From NCBI RefSeq assembly GCF_003054045.1, contig NZ_QBKH01000005.1, positions 124,001 through 188,000 on the forward strand: DNA of 64,000 nucleotides, written 5' to 3'. This DNA comes from Sphingobacterium faecium (GTDB taxonomy: Bacteria > Bacteroidota > Bacteroidia > Sphingobacteriales > Sphingobacteriaceae). The notes under the pieces were generated by a model. The model saw nothing but the letters and a program-made list of their open reading frames with translations, was not told the origin of the DNA and ran no database searches. Below, in pieces: positions 36,431-45,650 of the stretch (position 1 is its first letter; each line of letters opens with the position of its first letter). The translations under genes and the position numbers were made by a program.

Positions 36431-37255
36431 TTAACTGCCCTCCGGTAGGAGTTCGGTAATAGGCGTTATTTTGATATCATGCTTACCTAGCTTCTCCATT
36501 ACTTCGCTATTTAATTCTTCCTCAGAAAGGACCAGAAATAGATCGTTTTCAGGAATATCTAGATATTGTACAGATGAAAAGCTCATTTGATCTTTCAGTT
36601 CATGATAGCGTTTGTCATCTTCTCTGACAAATCCAGCAGGTACTTGATTTGGAGTCAACCAGATCCAACTATCTTTATATTTGCCTCTATAGCTCGCGTA
36701 TCCGCTGTTAAAATGCTCAGGGCTTTCAAATTTTATTTCAAGGATCTGCTCGATCTGTTTAGCATTTTCCTCTATGGAGTGTTCAGTTTGGATCACTAAA
36801 TCCCCTTCATTGACATCCAGTGTTAACAACTCGACATATTCAGCAAAAGAATTTGCTAATTTTTCTTGATGGTCACACTCCAGATCAATCCAGGTCACCT
36901 GAGGATCTTCTTGATGCTCCCTATAGTCCAGACATATGTACCAATGCCCATCACCATCCAACGGAATGAGTCCATCAAGTTCAAAACTCACATATTGTTT
37001 CGATTCAGCCCAATCAAAATCAGTTAACGAAGGAAAGTAAGTTCCGATACCCATAATCTGTTCCTGAGGAGTTTCTGCGATTTTGTATCGAATATATCCG
37101 CCATTCTGAATTTTTAGAATTTCCACTAATTTTTCAGGAAGCTTGTATCCAATTTGTTTCTGCGCCTGTTCCAAAAGCTCAGGCGTCAACTCGGGTTGCA
37201 CATAGGGCAAATATTTTGGAACACTCCAAATATTTTTTAATTCACTGTTTGTCAT
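36431..37255 (-). CDS. SMI1/KNR4 (SUKH) domain protein
   Basis: A 274-residue SUKH-superfamily protein. The SUKH core is at about 20-150: LLEQAQKQIGYKLPEKLVEILKIQNGG, then GIGTYFPSLTDFDW, LIPLDGDGHWYICLDYR and SFAEYVELL. The remaining ~120 residues form an extra domain. SUKH proteins in bacteria are mostly immunity proteins against polymorphic toxins. No toxin gene is nearby, so this would be an orphan immunity gene. It shares the strand and arrangement of the lipoprotein and DUF4304 genes. Confidence 0.87.
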   Translation of the reverse strand: MTNSELKNIWSVPKYLPYVQPELTPELLEQAQKQIGYKLPEKLVEILKIQNGGYIRYKIAETPQEQIMGIGTYFPSLTDFDWAESKQYVSFELDGLIPLDGDGHWYICLDYREHQEDPQVTWIDLECDHQEKLANSFAEYVELLTLDVNEGDLVIQTEHSIEENAKQIEQILEIKFESPEHFNSGYASYRGKYKDSWIWLTPNQVPAGFVREDDKRYHELKDQMSFSSVQYLDIPENDLFLVLSEEELNSEVMEKLGKHDIKITPITELLPEGS

Positions 37256-37415
37256 ACGATGATCTATTTATATGGGTTTGTAATTAGTATAGTTAACAGA
37301 TTGATACTACAGGTCTATTAAAGTGATGATACATGGATCAATCACATTCAATTGAAAACCAGCATTTAACTTGGATATTCAACCTCACGGGCAAAAATCC
37401 TATTGGATCTTGGTT

Positions 37416-38057
37416 TTATATTCCCTCTGCATAGTCCGGATTATAACACTGCAGATTTTTAGGCAACGCTATTTCCTTAAATTTTTCTTTCTCTAGATCG
37501 ATCTCCCATAATTTATGGATTTTTTCTAACATTGGTTTAGCATTATCTTCATATTCAATTAAATAATTTCTTTCCTGCTTTTGATGATCTAATTTTAGCC
37601 GAACATTGGAATAGCACCTTTTGGGATAATCACTGATCACGATGAGCTCGTCGCGTATAACAAAGTTTGCTTTACCCTGCTCATAATAGTGCAGGAACTT
37701 CTCCAGCACAATTTTATTTTTACCATGTTGGCAGTTGTCCCGGTTTAAAGAAAATATGGCCATTGCATACTTATCATTTCCAGACTGATCTTCAAGCATC
37801 GATCCTAAGCATGTGTGCAAGTTATATTGGTTTAATTCTTGCGTTGTTTTTCCCACAAACACCCTATCCAAACGGTCTTCCTGTGCTCCCTTTGTGCTAT
37901 CCATTTCAGTTGCTGAAAATGGAAAAATTTCCGTTTCGCTTAGCCTGATTGCTAATGGGCTGATTGCTGTTGCGTTTTTGGATTCACCCTGATCTTGATG
38001 GTGAAAACCCAAAAAAATAAAAGATAAAAACGGCAATACGATAAAAAATTTATTCAT
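37416..38057 (-). CDS. Exported protein of unknown function
   Basis: A 213-residue protein with an N-terminal signal peptide (MNKFFIVLPFLSFIFLGFHH). There is no clear lipobox. The mature part is polar with scattered cysteines (HTCLGSML, DNCQHG, KRCYSNV, LQCYNPD), so disulfides are likely. No family was recognised. It lies in the minus-strand block between SUKH and DUF4304 genes. Confidence 0.7.
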   Translation of the reverse strand: MNKFFIVLPFLSFIFLGFHHQDQGESKNATAISPLAIRLSETEIFPFSATEMDSTKGAQEDRLDRVFVGKTTQELNQYNLHTCLGSMLEDQSGNDKYAMAIFSLNRDNCQHGKNKIVLEKFLHYYEQGKANFVIRDELIVISDYPKRCYSNVRLKLDHQKQERNYLIEYEDNAKPMLEKIHKLWEIDLEKEKFKEIALPKNLQCYNPDYAEGI

Positions 38058-38120
38058 GTCTATTTAATCTTTAAATTCAGTTCCAGTTTGTTTTAGTCAA
38101 TTCTTAGCTAAAAGTTCGTA

Positions 38121-38747
38121 TTATCCTTCATCTATTAGGTCTTGAATAGTTTCTTTTCGCTGATTTTTTATTAATAACGCCGACAGATTATCTTCAAAAA
38201 TTTGCCATCTTTTTTCCTGCCCAAAAGTTCCATGCAAATTTTTCACGAAGCGTTTTGTATCGGCTTGATTATTGGTTAAGAGAAAATACTCAACGAGTTC
38301 CTGATAATGATTCAAGCCACTTTTATCCACCATCAAGTCGGTCAAATCGCTTGTCTTTCTGATGGTATCAAACAGAGAAATCACCGCTGTCAAATCCGTG
38401 CTGATGGTCAAATTTAAAGCTTGCAAGTCCGTATCACTGCTGATCAAGTAACCGTCATTGACTGCATGGACAATCGAAGAAATTCTATCCTTGTAATAGC
38501 ATTCATATTCTTTTGGCTCTACCCGTACCGAACGACCGATTACTCGATCCATATCCGTAGAATGGATTCCACAATTTATATAAAATTTAGTCTGTTCAGC
38601 CGTATTTCCATGACTCTTTTGAATGTTTACCAGGAAAATTAAATCACCGATTCTTTTATAAAAGTTCATGCCCTTTTTGCCAAAGCCATGTTGTTTGAGT
38701 ACTGGTTTTACTACTTCTGAAATGATCTGATTCAATTTTTCTTTCAT
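38121..38747 (-). CDS. DUF4304 domain protein
   Basis: A 208-residue protein. The N-terminal ~130 residues match DUF4304: VVKPVLKQHGFGKKGMNFYKR, then DLIFLVNIQKSHGN and FYINCGIHS. DUF4304 is common among genes near polymorphic toxins and is often grouped with immunity proteins. The C-terminal helical extension (RFVKNLHGTFGQEKRW) is less familiar. It is the first gene of the minus-strand block that continues with SUKH and lipoprotein genes. Confidence 0.85.
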   Translation of the reverse strand: MKEKLNQIISEVVKPVLKQHGFGKKGMNFYKRIGDLIFLVNIQKSHGNTAEQTKFYINCGIHSTDMDRVIGRSVRVEPKEYECYYKDRISSIVHAVNDGYLISSDTDLQALNLTISTDLTAVISLFDTIRKTSDLTDLMVDKSGLNHYQELVEYFLLTNNQADTKRFVKNLHGTFGQEKRWQIFEDNLSALLIKNQRKETIQDLIDEG

Positions 38748-39106
38748 CGTACTTCGTCAAAAATCACCGCCAACATTTAGATCATTGCATCTTGGTCTGC
38801 AAATTTCCATTCGAAATTCCTTAAAGAGTTAACAATCAGTTGCTCGGTTTAGTTTTAATCTATATCATCATTTACAAAAGAGTTTTGGTATTTTTTTAAA
38901 AACCAATTCGACTGTAAAAATTGCTACTTATTTTTATCATATTGATGACATTAACGTTTAGCATTAAAGTTCTGTATAAATAATTAAAAAATCAATAATC
39001 TACAGCTATATTTGTTCAAAATTATGGTTGGAATTTCTTTAAAATCAATACTGCGCTAAAATCAGGACTTAGCTCTTCTTATGTATTTGTGCCTCTCGAG
39101 TCTACA
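38748..39106. other. AT-rich intergenic stretch
   Basis: No gene, hairpin or repeat was recognised in these 359 nt between the DUF4304 and AraC genes. Confidence 0.55.
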
Positions 39107-39952
39107 TTAAGCCACTACTTGAGGTTCTTTCCCCTTTTTATATTCCGTCAAGCTCATATGGTGCCGTTTTTTAAAAAACTTATTCAAATGGCTTTCATCT
39201 GAAAAACCAAATTCCGTTACGATTTCATTGACCCGCATATCACTGAATAAAAGCCGATGTTCAATCAATCTCATCTTATAATTCAAGATATATTGCTGGA
39301 TCGTTTCTCCAGACTGCTTTTTAAAGTAACTCCCGAGATACGTTTCTGAAAAGCCAAATTTCTTAGCGATCGAAGAGACTTTTAGTAATGCTGGGTCATG
39401 GATGTTTCCTTGAATATAATCGATGATATCGATGACTCTTTTATCCGTATTGGACGTGATATGCTCCGCTCTCATCTTGGAAATATTCCTTGCAGCGATG
39501 ACAATCAGTGCATTGACATACGTTAAAGTGAGCTCATCTTGATAAAGATCCGGATGATGGATACCATGGAGCAGGGAATCAACAATCGATTTAACCAAAA
39601 CAATGTCAGGCTTATTTTGCAAAATACAGCCGGACAAAAAGGAAGCACCATACAGCAGACATTGCATCGAATTGATACTGTTCCACTTGTAGTTTTTCAC
39701 ATAGCGTTCACTAAACTTCACCAGCAAAAGATCTGTATTTTCCTGAATTTCCAAGTAGTGCTGATCATTTGGTGTCAGCAGGATCAGACTGCCTTCACTG
39801 TATGAAGCCATATTGTTGTTGATCTTCAGAAATCCTTTTCCCGATAGGACATACACGATTTGGAAAAAGGAGAACTGGCTATCTTGAAGTGGACAGCTGA
39901 CTGACTGCAGGTATTCTACTTTTACCAATTGATCGATATTCTCTCGTTTCAT
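39107..39952 (-). CDS. AraC family transcriptional regulator
   Basis: A 281-residue regulator. The N-terminal ~150 residues look like a cupin-type sensor (SFFQIVYVLSGKGFL, SLILLTPNDQHYLEI). The C-terminal AraC DNA-binding domain has both helix-turn-helices: VSSIAKKFGFSETYLGSYFKK and VNEIVTEFGFSDESHLNKFFKK. The ATG at 39952 is preferred; longer starts at 39976 (ATG) and 40012 (TTG) reach into the promoter of the divergent MFS gene. It probably controls that MFS gene across the 88-nt gap. A decayed copy of its 3' end is at 53198-53300. Confidence 0.92.
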   Translation of the reverse strand: MKRENIDQLVKVEYLQSVSCPLQDSQFSFFQIVYVLSGKGFLKINNNMASYSEGSLILLTPNDQHYLEIQENTDLLLVKFSERYVKNYKWNSINSMQCLLYGASFLSGCILQNKPDIVLVKSIVDSLLHGIHHPDLYQDELTLTYVNALIVIAARNISKMRAEHITSNTDKRVIDIIDYIQGNIHDPALLKVSSIAKKFGFSETYLGSYFKKQSGETIQQYILNYKMRLIEHRLLFSDMRVNEIVTEFGFSDESHLNKFFKKRHHMSLTEYKKGKEPQVVA

Positions 39953-40040
39953 AGGGTAAAAATACCTATTTATCATTAATATATACTGATTATTTAAGAT
40001 TTTTCTGTTCAAATTTGCTACATATTAATTTTAAGTATTC

Positions 40041-41228
40041 ATGAAAACATCCATTTACGTCTTAGCACTGGGAGCTTTTGGCATCATAACCACTGAATTT
40101 GGAATCGTCGGCATCCTGCCGACTATCAGTCGACAATTTGACGTATCCATCGATACGGCAGGTTGGCTCCTGAGTGCCTTTGCGATCACAGTTGCCGTAT
40201 CGTCCCCTTTTATCACATCCTTTACGACCAAAATCAACCGAAAACTCCTACTTTGTCTGGTCATGAGTATCTTTGTTCTCTCCAACATAATTTCGGCATT
40301 TTCCACCAATTTCAATATGCTTATGGTTGCCCGGATCTTGCCTGCGATCTTGCATCCCCTATTTTGGAATATCGCCATCGCCATTGCCTTCAAGGAAAAA
40401 GGTGCCAAGGGGGTATCTACCGTCATGTTGGGATTAAGTTTGGCAACGGTGCTCGGTATTCCCCTCACCACCTATGCCGTAGACCTGTTCGATAATTGGC
40501 AAGCTTCCTTTTTCCTGAGTAGCGCCATTAGTTTGATTGCTTTTATTGGTCTCTTGCTCTTTATACCCTCTCTTCCGGCAGATCCATCCATTTCCACGAA
40601 AAACCAGGTAGCGGTGTTAAAAAGTCCACTTTTATGGCTCAATTTAATTTCGACCATCGCTACCTTAGCAGCCATGTTTGCCAGCTATACCTACCTGACC
40701 ACGTACCTGGAACAGATCACCAAGATGGATGGTGCACAGATCAGTATCATGCTGCTCCTATTCGGTGGAATGGGCACTTTAGGCAATTGGCTGATGGGAT
40801 TGGCCTTGAACCGCAATGTACTGTTGACGGCAAGACTATTTTTAATACTCTTAGTGACCGTGCAGATCCTCGCTTATTATTTTGGAGGACATTACATTCC
40901 GATGGTGATCATCGTATCGCTATGGGGAATGATCCATACAGGAGGATTTCTAGCATCAAATATCCGCACCACACAATCTGTCCCCCATCACGCTTTAGAA
41001 TTTGTCAATAGCCTACTGACTTCTTCCTTTAATATTGGCATATCCTTGGGAGCTTTTCTGGGAGGACTCGTCAGTGTTTATTACGGCGTTCACAATGTGT
41101 TATGGGTCAGTATCCTGCTCTTGACCATAACGTTTTTGCTGAGTTTTGTGACCTTTCCTAAAGATCTTTCAGAAAACGAGGAAGAAAGTCAATTGGAAAG
41201 GGCAGCATCACCAAGCCTACATGGTTAA
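40041..41228 (+). CDS. MFS transporter (DHA1 family, AraJ-like)
   Basis: A 395-residue 12-helix permease of the major facilitator superfamily, drug:H+ antiporter-1 type. TEFGIVGILPTISRQFDVS at helix 1 with the A-loop after helix 2 and the RILPAILHPLFW helix 4 resemble AraJ/YdhP-type exporters. The C-terminal half repeats the six-helix pattern (MLLLFGGMGTLGNWLMG). It is divergent from the AraC gene, which is its likely regulator. The export substrate is unknown. A terminator follows. Confidence 0.92.
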   Translation: MKTSIYVLALGAFGIITTEFGIVGILPTISRQFDVSIDTAGWLLSAFAITVAVSSPFITSFTTKINRKLLLCLVMSIFVLSNIISAFSTNFNMLMVARILPAILHPLFWNIAIAIAFKEKGAKGVSTVMLGLSLATVLGIPLTTYAVDLFDNWQASFFLSSAISLIAFIGLLLFIPSLPADPSISTKNQVAVLKSPLLWLNLISTIATLAAMFASYTYLTTYLEQITKMDGAQISIMLLLFGGMGTLGNWLMGLALNRNVLLTARLFLILLVTVQILAYYFGGHYIPMVIIVSLWGMIHTGGFLASNIRTTQSVPHHALEFVNSLLTSSFNIGISLGAFLGGLVSVYYGVHNVLWVSILLLTITFLLSFVTFPKDLSENEEESQLERAASPSLHG

Positions 41229-41255
41229 ATAGTTGGTGACAACAAATGTTATATG

Positions 41256-41293
41256 AAAAAACCAGCGGTTTTATACGAAGTCCGCTGGTTTTT
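41256..41293 (+). terminator. Terminator between the MFS and beta-lactamase genes
   Basis: A perfect 12-bp stem (41257-41268 with 41282-41293) with A-rich left and T-rich right ends can serve both convergent genes. Confidence 0.85.
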
Positions 41294-41311
41294 AAAATCA
41301 TTAACAGAATT

Positions 41312-42172
41312 TTAATCCATGATTTTTAGTTCCTTGAAAATAGCCCTTGTAATATCCTTTCTGCAATTTCCAAAATTTGACAAATTCAATTTCCTGTCCT
41401 GCAAAATTCGGGTACAAAAAAAATAAGCCTTATTATTACGCTCAATATAACCGACCCACCATCCTGTATTGATATCATTTTCCTTGGTCCAACCGGTTTT
41501 TGAATGGATAATGTAGCTGTCTGTCTGCTCCGTAACCATCACATTTTTTACAATTTGTTGGTTTTCTTTTGAAAAAGGGAGTTCCTCGTTATAAAGTCTC
41601 CTCAGAAAGTCAACCTGATTGATGGGGGAAATTTTAAATGCACCAAAATTCCAAAAATCATCATCCGCATGCGATAAGTTTAAATTTCCATACTTGGATA
41701 AACTCAAGTATTGTTTATATTTCTCCTTACCTATCTTTTTTGCTAACTCAACAAACACCCACCCTGCTGATACCTTAAAAGCCTCTTTTACGGTCATATC
41801 GTGATAGATATCCGGACGGTATCCATATTTTACTGTATCCGTCTGGCCGGGCCATTTAACAATGTCATTTTTATCTTTTATTACCTTTGTTTCCAATGCA
41901 ATAAGCAGATTAACTATTTTAAAAGTCGATGCCGGGAGATTTTCAGTTTTTGCATCCTCCATAACGCTGCATACCCATGTTTTATTCGTATTGTCATAGA
42001 TCACTGTTGATCCTTCCACCTGACAATTGGAAAAATATTTCCCAAAATCTGGGCGAATCAGTATTTTCTCATCAGACTGAATGAACGAATGGTCTGCGAC
42101 CCGTTTTGTCGGCATACAGGAATTAAGAAAACAGATCCCTATTAATAAAGCAGTTATTAGATAGACTTTCAT
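41312..42172 (-). CDS. Class D (OXA-type) beta-lactamase, lipoprotein
   Basis: A 286-residue serine beta-lactamase. The signal peptide carries a lipobox (CFLNSC, Cys19). The catalytic Ser82 and Lys85 lie in PASTFKIV, YGN at 161-163, Trp174 in DFWNFG, and KTGW at 225-228. The SxV motif appears as SAG (135-137), where most class D enzymes have Val or Ile at the third position. It would hydrolyse penicillins; the spectrum cannot be read from sequence. The upstream region carries a palindromic operator and a -7 box shared with the DoxX-like gene. Confidence 0.92.
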   Translation of the reverse strand: MKVYLITALLIGICFLNSCMPTKRVADHSFIQSDEKILIRPDFGKYFSNCQVEGSTVIYDNTNKTWVCSVMEDAKTENLPASTFKIVNLLIALETKVIKDKNDIVKWPGQTDTVKYGYRPDIYHDMTVKEAFKVSAGWVFVELAKKIGKEKYKQYLSLSKYGNLNLSHADDDFWNFGAFKISPINQVDFLRRLYNEELPFSKENQQIVKNVMVTEQTDSYIIHSKTGWTKENDINTGWWVGYIERNNKAYFFCTRILQDRKLNLSNFGNCRKDITRAIFKELKIMD

Positions 42173-42586
42173 TTTGTATTCATTATAAAACAGGACTCAT
42201 TTACTAGTAGCAAATGTACATCCTAGCATGCATTCATTAAATGGTTAGTAATAACCAAATATGAGCGAACTCCTTTTCATCATTGGAGAAGCTGGACAAA
42301 GATCTCAAAAACCCTTCTCGGCTGAATCATTCCAACAATTTATCAAAAAACAAAATCTTACTAAAAGTACTCTATTCCAATGGTAAATTTATATCTGACT
42401 ACAGTAATATACCGATGGCAGCATTTAACCTTTAACATGAACTCCTAAAAGGTGCAGTCCAGTTTGGTATAATGCTAACCAAAAACGCTAGAAAGAATAT
42501 AATTGTAACGAAAAAAACACGATAATTTATAAAAACTATCAGCTAAAATTTCACTATTTTAGCTGAAACATTTTTTACTTCAATCA
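42173..42586. other. Intergenic stretch between beta-lactamase and AraC genes
   Basis: The beta-lactamase promoter and operator occupy the left part. A 42-codon ATG frame starts at 42261 (MSELLFIIGEAG...) but shows no family features. Nothing else was seen. Confidence 0.5.
42211..42257 (-). promoter_or_regulatory. Promoter and operator of the class D beta-lactamase gene
   Basis: On the minus strand TACATTTG (42218-42211) is the -7 box, and TGGTTA-N4-TAACCA at 42242-42257 lies 23 nt upstream. The layout matches 20644-20691 and 56254-56300. Confidence 0.7.
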
Positions 42587-43618
42587 ATGACAGAACCCAA
42601 TCAGTTACTTTTCTTTTTCAGTGCATTAGGTGCTTTCAATGGTCTACTACTTTCCTTCTATTTTGCTATCCATACGAAGAAAAAAGCTTTTGCCAACTAT
42701 TTTTTAGCCTTTTTATTGCTGGTTTTAAGCATCAGAATTATTAAGTCAGTTTTTTTCTATTTTAATCCACAATTGTCCAATATTTTTATTCAAATTGGAC
42801 TTTCCGCCTGCATTTTGATTGGTCCGTTTCTGTTTTTGTATCTCCAATCTTTTTCCGACAACAAAAAGTCCAATTGGGCTATTCATACCCTACCTTTCGT
42901 CATCGGGATTACAATTTTAGGAATGGCCTACCCTTATACCGAACACCGCCAGGTCTGGAGCAATTGGATCGTCCTGGGTATTTACCTGCAATGGCTGGTT
43001 TATATGATAGTATCTTTTAATTACCTCAGACCGATTTTAATAAAAATAAAGGCAAAAGAAAAATTAAAGGATCTCGATGTTTGGTTGCTCAGTATTTATG
43101 CAGGTGTTGCCATCATTTGGTTTGCTTACAAATTTGGAACCTACGCCTCTTATATCGTGGGCTCCTTGTCGTTCTCTTTTGTCTTCTACTTAATTCTATT
43201 ACTGGTCATCTTTAGAAATAGCCGGGAAACAACTTTTTTTCAGGAAAAGGAAAAATACAAAAACAAAGACATTGATCCAGAAACATTGGATTTAATCCGC
43301 CAAAAACTTGTGCTGATGGTGGAGCAGGAATTGTTCCTTGACCCCAATTTTACCCTGGAGATCGCCGCAAAAGAATTGAAAGTAACCAAGCATTTATTGT
43401 CCCAATATATCAATGAAAAGTTGGGAAAATCCTTTTCCAGTCTCATCAAAGAATATCGCATTGAAAAAGCAAAACAATTATTAGAAACGCAAAGCAACTA
43501 CACGATCGAAAGTTTAGGTTATGACAGTGGCTTTACTTCAAAGTCAACCTTCTTTACCGCATTTAAAAAAATCACAGGTTTTACACCCGCAGAATATCAA
43601 AAATTGAACTCCAAATAA
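42587..43618 (+). CDS. AraC family regulator with a membrane-helix N-terminus
   Basis: A 343-residue protein. The first ~215 residues contain six or seven membrane helices (LFFFSALGAFNGLLLSFYF, FLLLVLSIRIIKS, LIGPFLFLYLQSF and others). The last ~110 residues are an AraC DNA-binding domain: EIAAKELKVTKHLLSQYINEK-type first helix-turn-helix, and IESLGYDSGFTSKSTFFTAFKK-type second one, given here in short form. Such membrane-AraC fusions are common in Bacteroidota. It precedes the NTF2-like and DJ-1 genes by about 110 nt and may regulate them. Confidence 0.9.
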   Translation: MTEPNQLLFFFSALGAFNGLLLSFYFAIHTKKKAFANYFLAFLLLVLSIRIIKSVFFYFNPQLSNIFIQIGLSACILIGPFLFLYLQSFSDNKKSNWAIHTLPFVIGITILGMAYPYTEHRQVWSNWIVLGIYLQWLVYMIVSFNYLRPILIKIKAKEKLKDLDVWLLSIYAGVAIIWFAYKFGTYASYIVGSLSFSFVFYLILLLVIFRNSRETTFFQEKEKYKNKDIDPETLDLIRQKLVLMVEQELFLDPNFTLEIAAKELKVTKHLLSQYINEKLGKSFSSLIKEYRIEKAKQLLETQSNYTIESLGYDSGFTSKSTFFTAFKKITGFTPAEYQKLNSK

Positions 43619-43726
43619 GTTCTATTTTATAGATTCAAACTTCCCATTTATAAACCAAAACCCCTATCAAAAGCCTTTATCAGATATTTGTACTCATTAA
43701 TTTAACACATCTAAATCATTAAAAAA

Positions 43727-44191
43727 ATGAGAAAAGTACTTTTATTTATCGGGCTAAATTTGTTGTTTCTTAGTGCAAATGCCCAAACTGATGAGGGCAC
43801 AAACGACTGGCATCTGGTTCAGAAAACCCTCCATCTCTACATGGACGGAATTGGCACGAGCGATTCCGTTAAAGTATCACAATCCTTTCATGATTCCTGG
43901 CAACTAAAATATCTTGAGGATGACAAAATAAATATCATCAAGAAACCAAAATATATGGAACGATTCGATATAGCTCCGCACGCAAAATCCCCAAAATGGT
44001 CCGGGCGTATTGTTTTTATTGATATTACCCATACTGTTGCCGTCGCAAAAGTAGAGATCAGCACGGCAAAATTGCTGTTTACCGATTATTTTAATTTGAT
44101 GAAAACGAGCGAAGGTTGGTTTATTGTCGATAAAATTTCGACCAGAAGTCCGCACAGAACAGTAGAAATCCCGGCAAATCCATCCACATAA
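43727..44191 (+). CDS. Exported NTF2-like (putative lumazine-binding) protein
   Basis: A 154-residue protein with a signal peptide (cleavage near SANAQ). The mature part is one NTF2-like domain of the putative lumazine-binding type: LVQKTLHLYMDGIGTSDSVKV, FIDITHTVAVAKVEIST and FTDYFNLMKTSEGWFIVDKI. The same domain is fused to the DJ-1 domain of the next gene. The two genes are separated by 13 nt and are clearly cotranscribed. Ligand unknown. Confidence 0.85.
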   Translation: MRKVLLFIGLNLLFLSANAQTDEGTNDWHLVQKTLHLYMDGIGTSDSVKVSQSFHDSWQLKYLEDDKINIIKKPKYMERFDIAPHAKSPKWSGRIVFIDITHTVAVAKVEISTAKLLFTDYFNLMKTSEGWFIVDKISTRSPHRTVEIPANPST

Positions 44192-44204
44192 ACATCTTGA
44201 TACG

Positions 44205-45338
44205 ATGAATAAACTATTCTTAGTGCTCCTTGCTTTTATAGCTTGGAGCACAAGCATTTATGCGCAAAGCAAAATCTTGTTTGTTACTTCCAATCAGGAT
44301 TTTTATGGAAGCACCACAATCAGTGCGTCCAACCATTTCGGGGAAATTATTGAACCTTATGAAGTCTTTATACAAGCTGGTTACCAAGTTGATTTCATCA
44401 GTCCCAAAGGTGGTGCAATCCCGATTGGTTACCTCAATACTTCCGATAGTCTGCAAAAGAAATATCTCTATGACGCCTGGTTTATGGATAAATTAGAGCA
44501 TACCTTGAAACCAACCGAAATAATAGCCGAAAATTATGTCGCCATTTTTTACAGTGGCGGTGGCGCTGCCATGTTTGGAGTTGCGGAAGATACGACTATT
44601 CAAAAAATAGCCAGAAACATTTACCATAGAAATGGTGTAATTTCCACCATCTGTCACGGAACAGCTGGTATTGCCTATTTAAAAGACGAAAATGGAAAAT
44701 CTTTATATGCAGGAAAAAGAATCACCGGTTACCCAGACAAATTTGAAAACACCGAGATGGATTATTACAAAGCATTTCCGTTTTCCATAGATCAGGCCAT
44801 TCAAAAAAATGAAGGCAATTTTGTTTACTCTGAAAAAGCTGGAGATGGTTTTCATCTAGTCGACGGTAGATTTGTAACGGGTCAAGATCCAAGTTCCGCG
44901 CCCCAAGTGGCAGGTGAAGTGGTGAAAATGTTAAAGCATCATTTTAAAAATCCCAATGGAAGTGTTAAAACCGATTCAGAGCAAGTGACCGAAACACTGC
45001 TTCATTACATAGAAGGGACGGCAAATGGACAACCAGAAAGGCTTCAAAAAGCCTTTCATCCCAGTTTCAATTTGTATACCGTAGCAACAGATTCCTTGTG
45101 GATACGCTCAGGTGAACAGTATATCGCGAATGTACAGGTAGGTGAAAAAACAAACAGAATCGGGAAAATCATCTCCATTGACATAGCAAAAGATGCCGCC
45201 ATTGCAAAGGCGGAGATTCTAATTCCAAATGTGCGTCTTTTCACCGATTATTTTTTACTCCTCAAGTATGGCGGTGCGTGGAAAATAGTGCATAAAAGTT
45301 ATTCGTGGAGAGATTTGACCTCTATGGAAGGCAAATAA
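44205..45338 (+). CDS. Exported DJ-1/PfpI protein fused to an NTF2-like domain
   Basis: A 377-residue two-domain protein with a signal peptide (cleavage near IYAQS). The DJ-1/PfpI domain (about 20-245) has the nucleophile Cys150-His151 in STICHGTAG, with YSGGGAAMFGV and FVTGQDPSSAPQVA as typical neighbours. The C-terminal ~125 residues (TETLLHYIEGTANGQ, ISIDIAKDAAIAKAEIL, FTDYFLLLKYGGAWKIV) repeat the NTF2-like domain of the preceding gene. It could be a glyoxalase, deglycase or amidase-type enzyme; the activity is not determined. Confidence 0.88.
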   Translation: MNKLFLVLLAFIAWSTSIYAQSKILFVTSNQDFYGSTTISASNHFGEIIEPYEVFIQAGYQVDFISPKGGAIPIGYLNTSDSLQKKYLYDAWFMDKLEHTLKPTEIIAENYVAIFYSGGGAAMFGVAEDTTIQKIARNIYHRNGVISTICHGTAGIAYLKDENGKSLYAGKRITGYPDKFENTEMDYYKAFPFSIDQAIQKNEGNFVYSEKAGDGFHLVDGRFVTGQDPSSAPQVAGEVVKMLKHHFKNPNGSVKTDSEQVTETLLHYIEGTANGQPERLQKAFHPSFNLYTVATDSLWIRSGEQYIANVQVGEKTNRIGKIISIDIAKDAAIAKAEILIPNVRLFTDYFLLLKYGGAWKIVHKSYSWRDLTSMEGK

Positions 45339-45650
45339 GCAATCAAACCTATTCTTTAGAAACATAAATCAATACCTCTCATGTGGTTACTGTAATAAGT
45401 GCCAATATTTGGATTTGCGTCTGGGCAGCTGATCGAAAACAAAAGCTGCAGATATGGATCATGTTCAATTGAAAAACGATATTTCAATTGAACTTTTCGT
45501 TCGCCTGACGCAAATCCTTATTGATCCATGTTTTGCTATGACGTTTTTATTTCGTGGTATCTATCTGACCGAACTGCTCCGTAGATAACAGTTTGATGAT
45601 TCATTTCTTTACGATCAGGCATACCCTATTCCCATGAGCTAAAGCTTAGA
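45339..45650. other. Intergenic stretch containing the nested palindrome
   Basis: Only the inverted-repeat structure is evident in these 312 nt between convergent genes. Confidence 0.55.
45411..45530. repeat. Nested inverted-repeat structure
   Basis: An outer 11-bp perfect repeat (45411-45421 with 45507-45517) encloses a perfect 12-bp hairpin (45463-45474 with 45482-45493). GGATCA/TGATCC near 45456 and 45522 also pair. The inner hairpin could be the terminator of the DJ-1 operon; the outer arms may be a small palindromic repeat element. Confidence 0.55.

Noticed and set aside
42261..42389. 42-codon ATG frame after the beta-lactamase operator
   Set aside because: No family features and short; coding cannot be supported.
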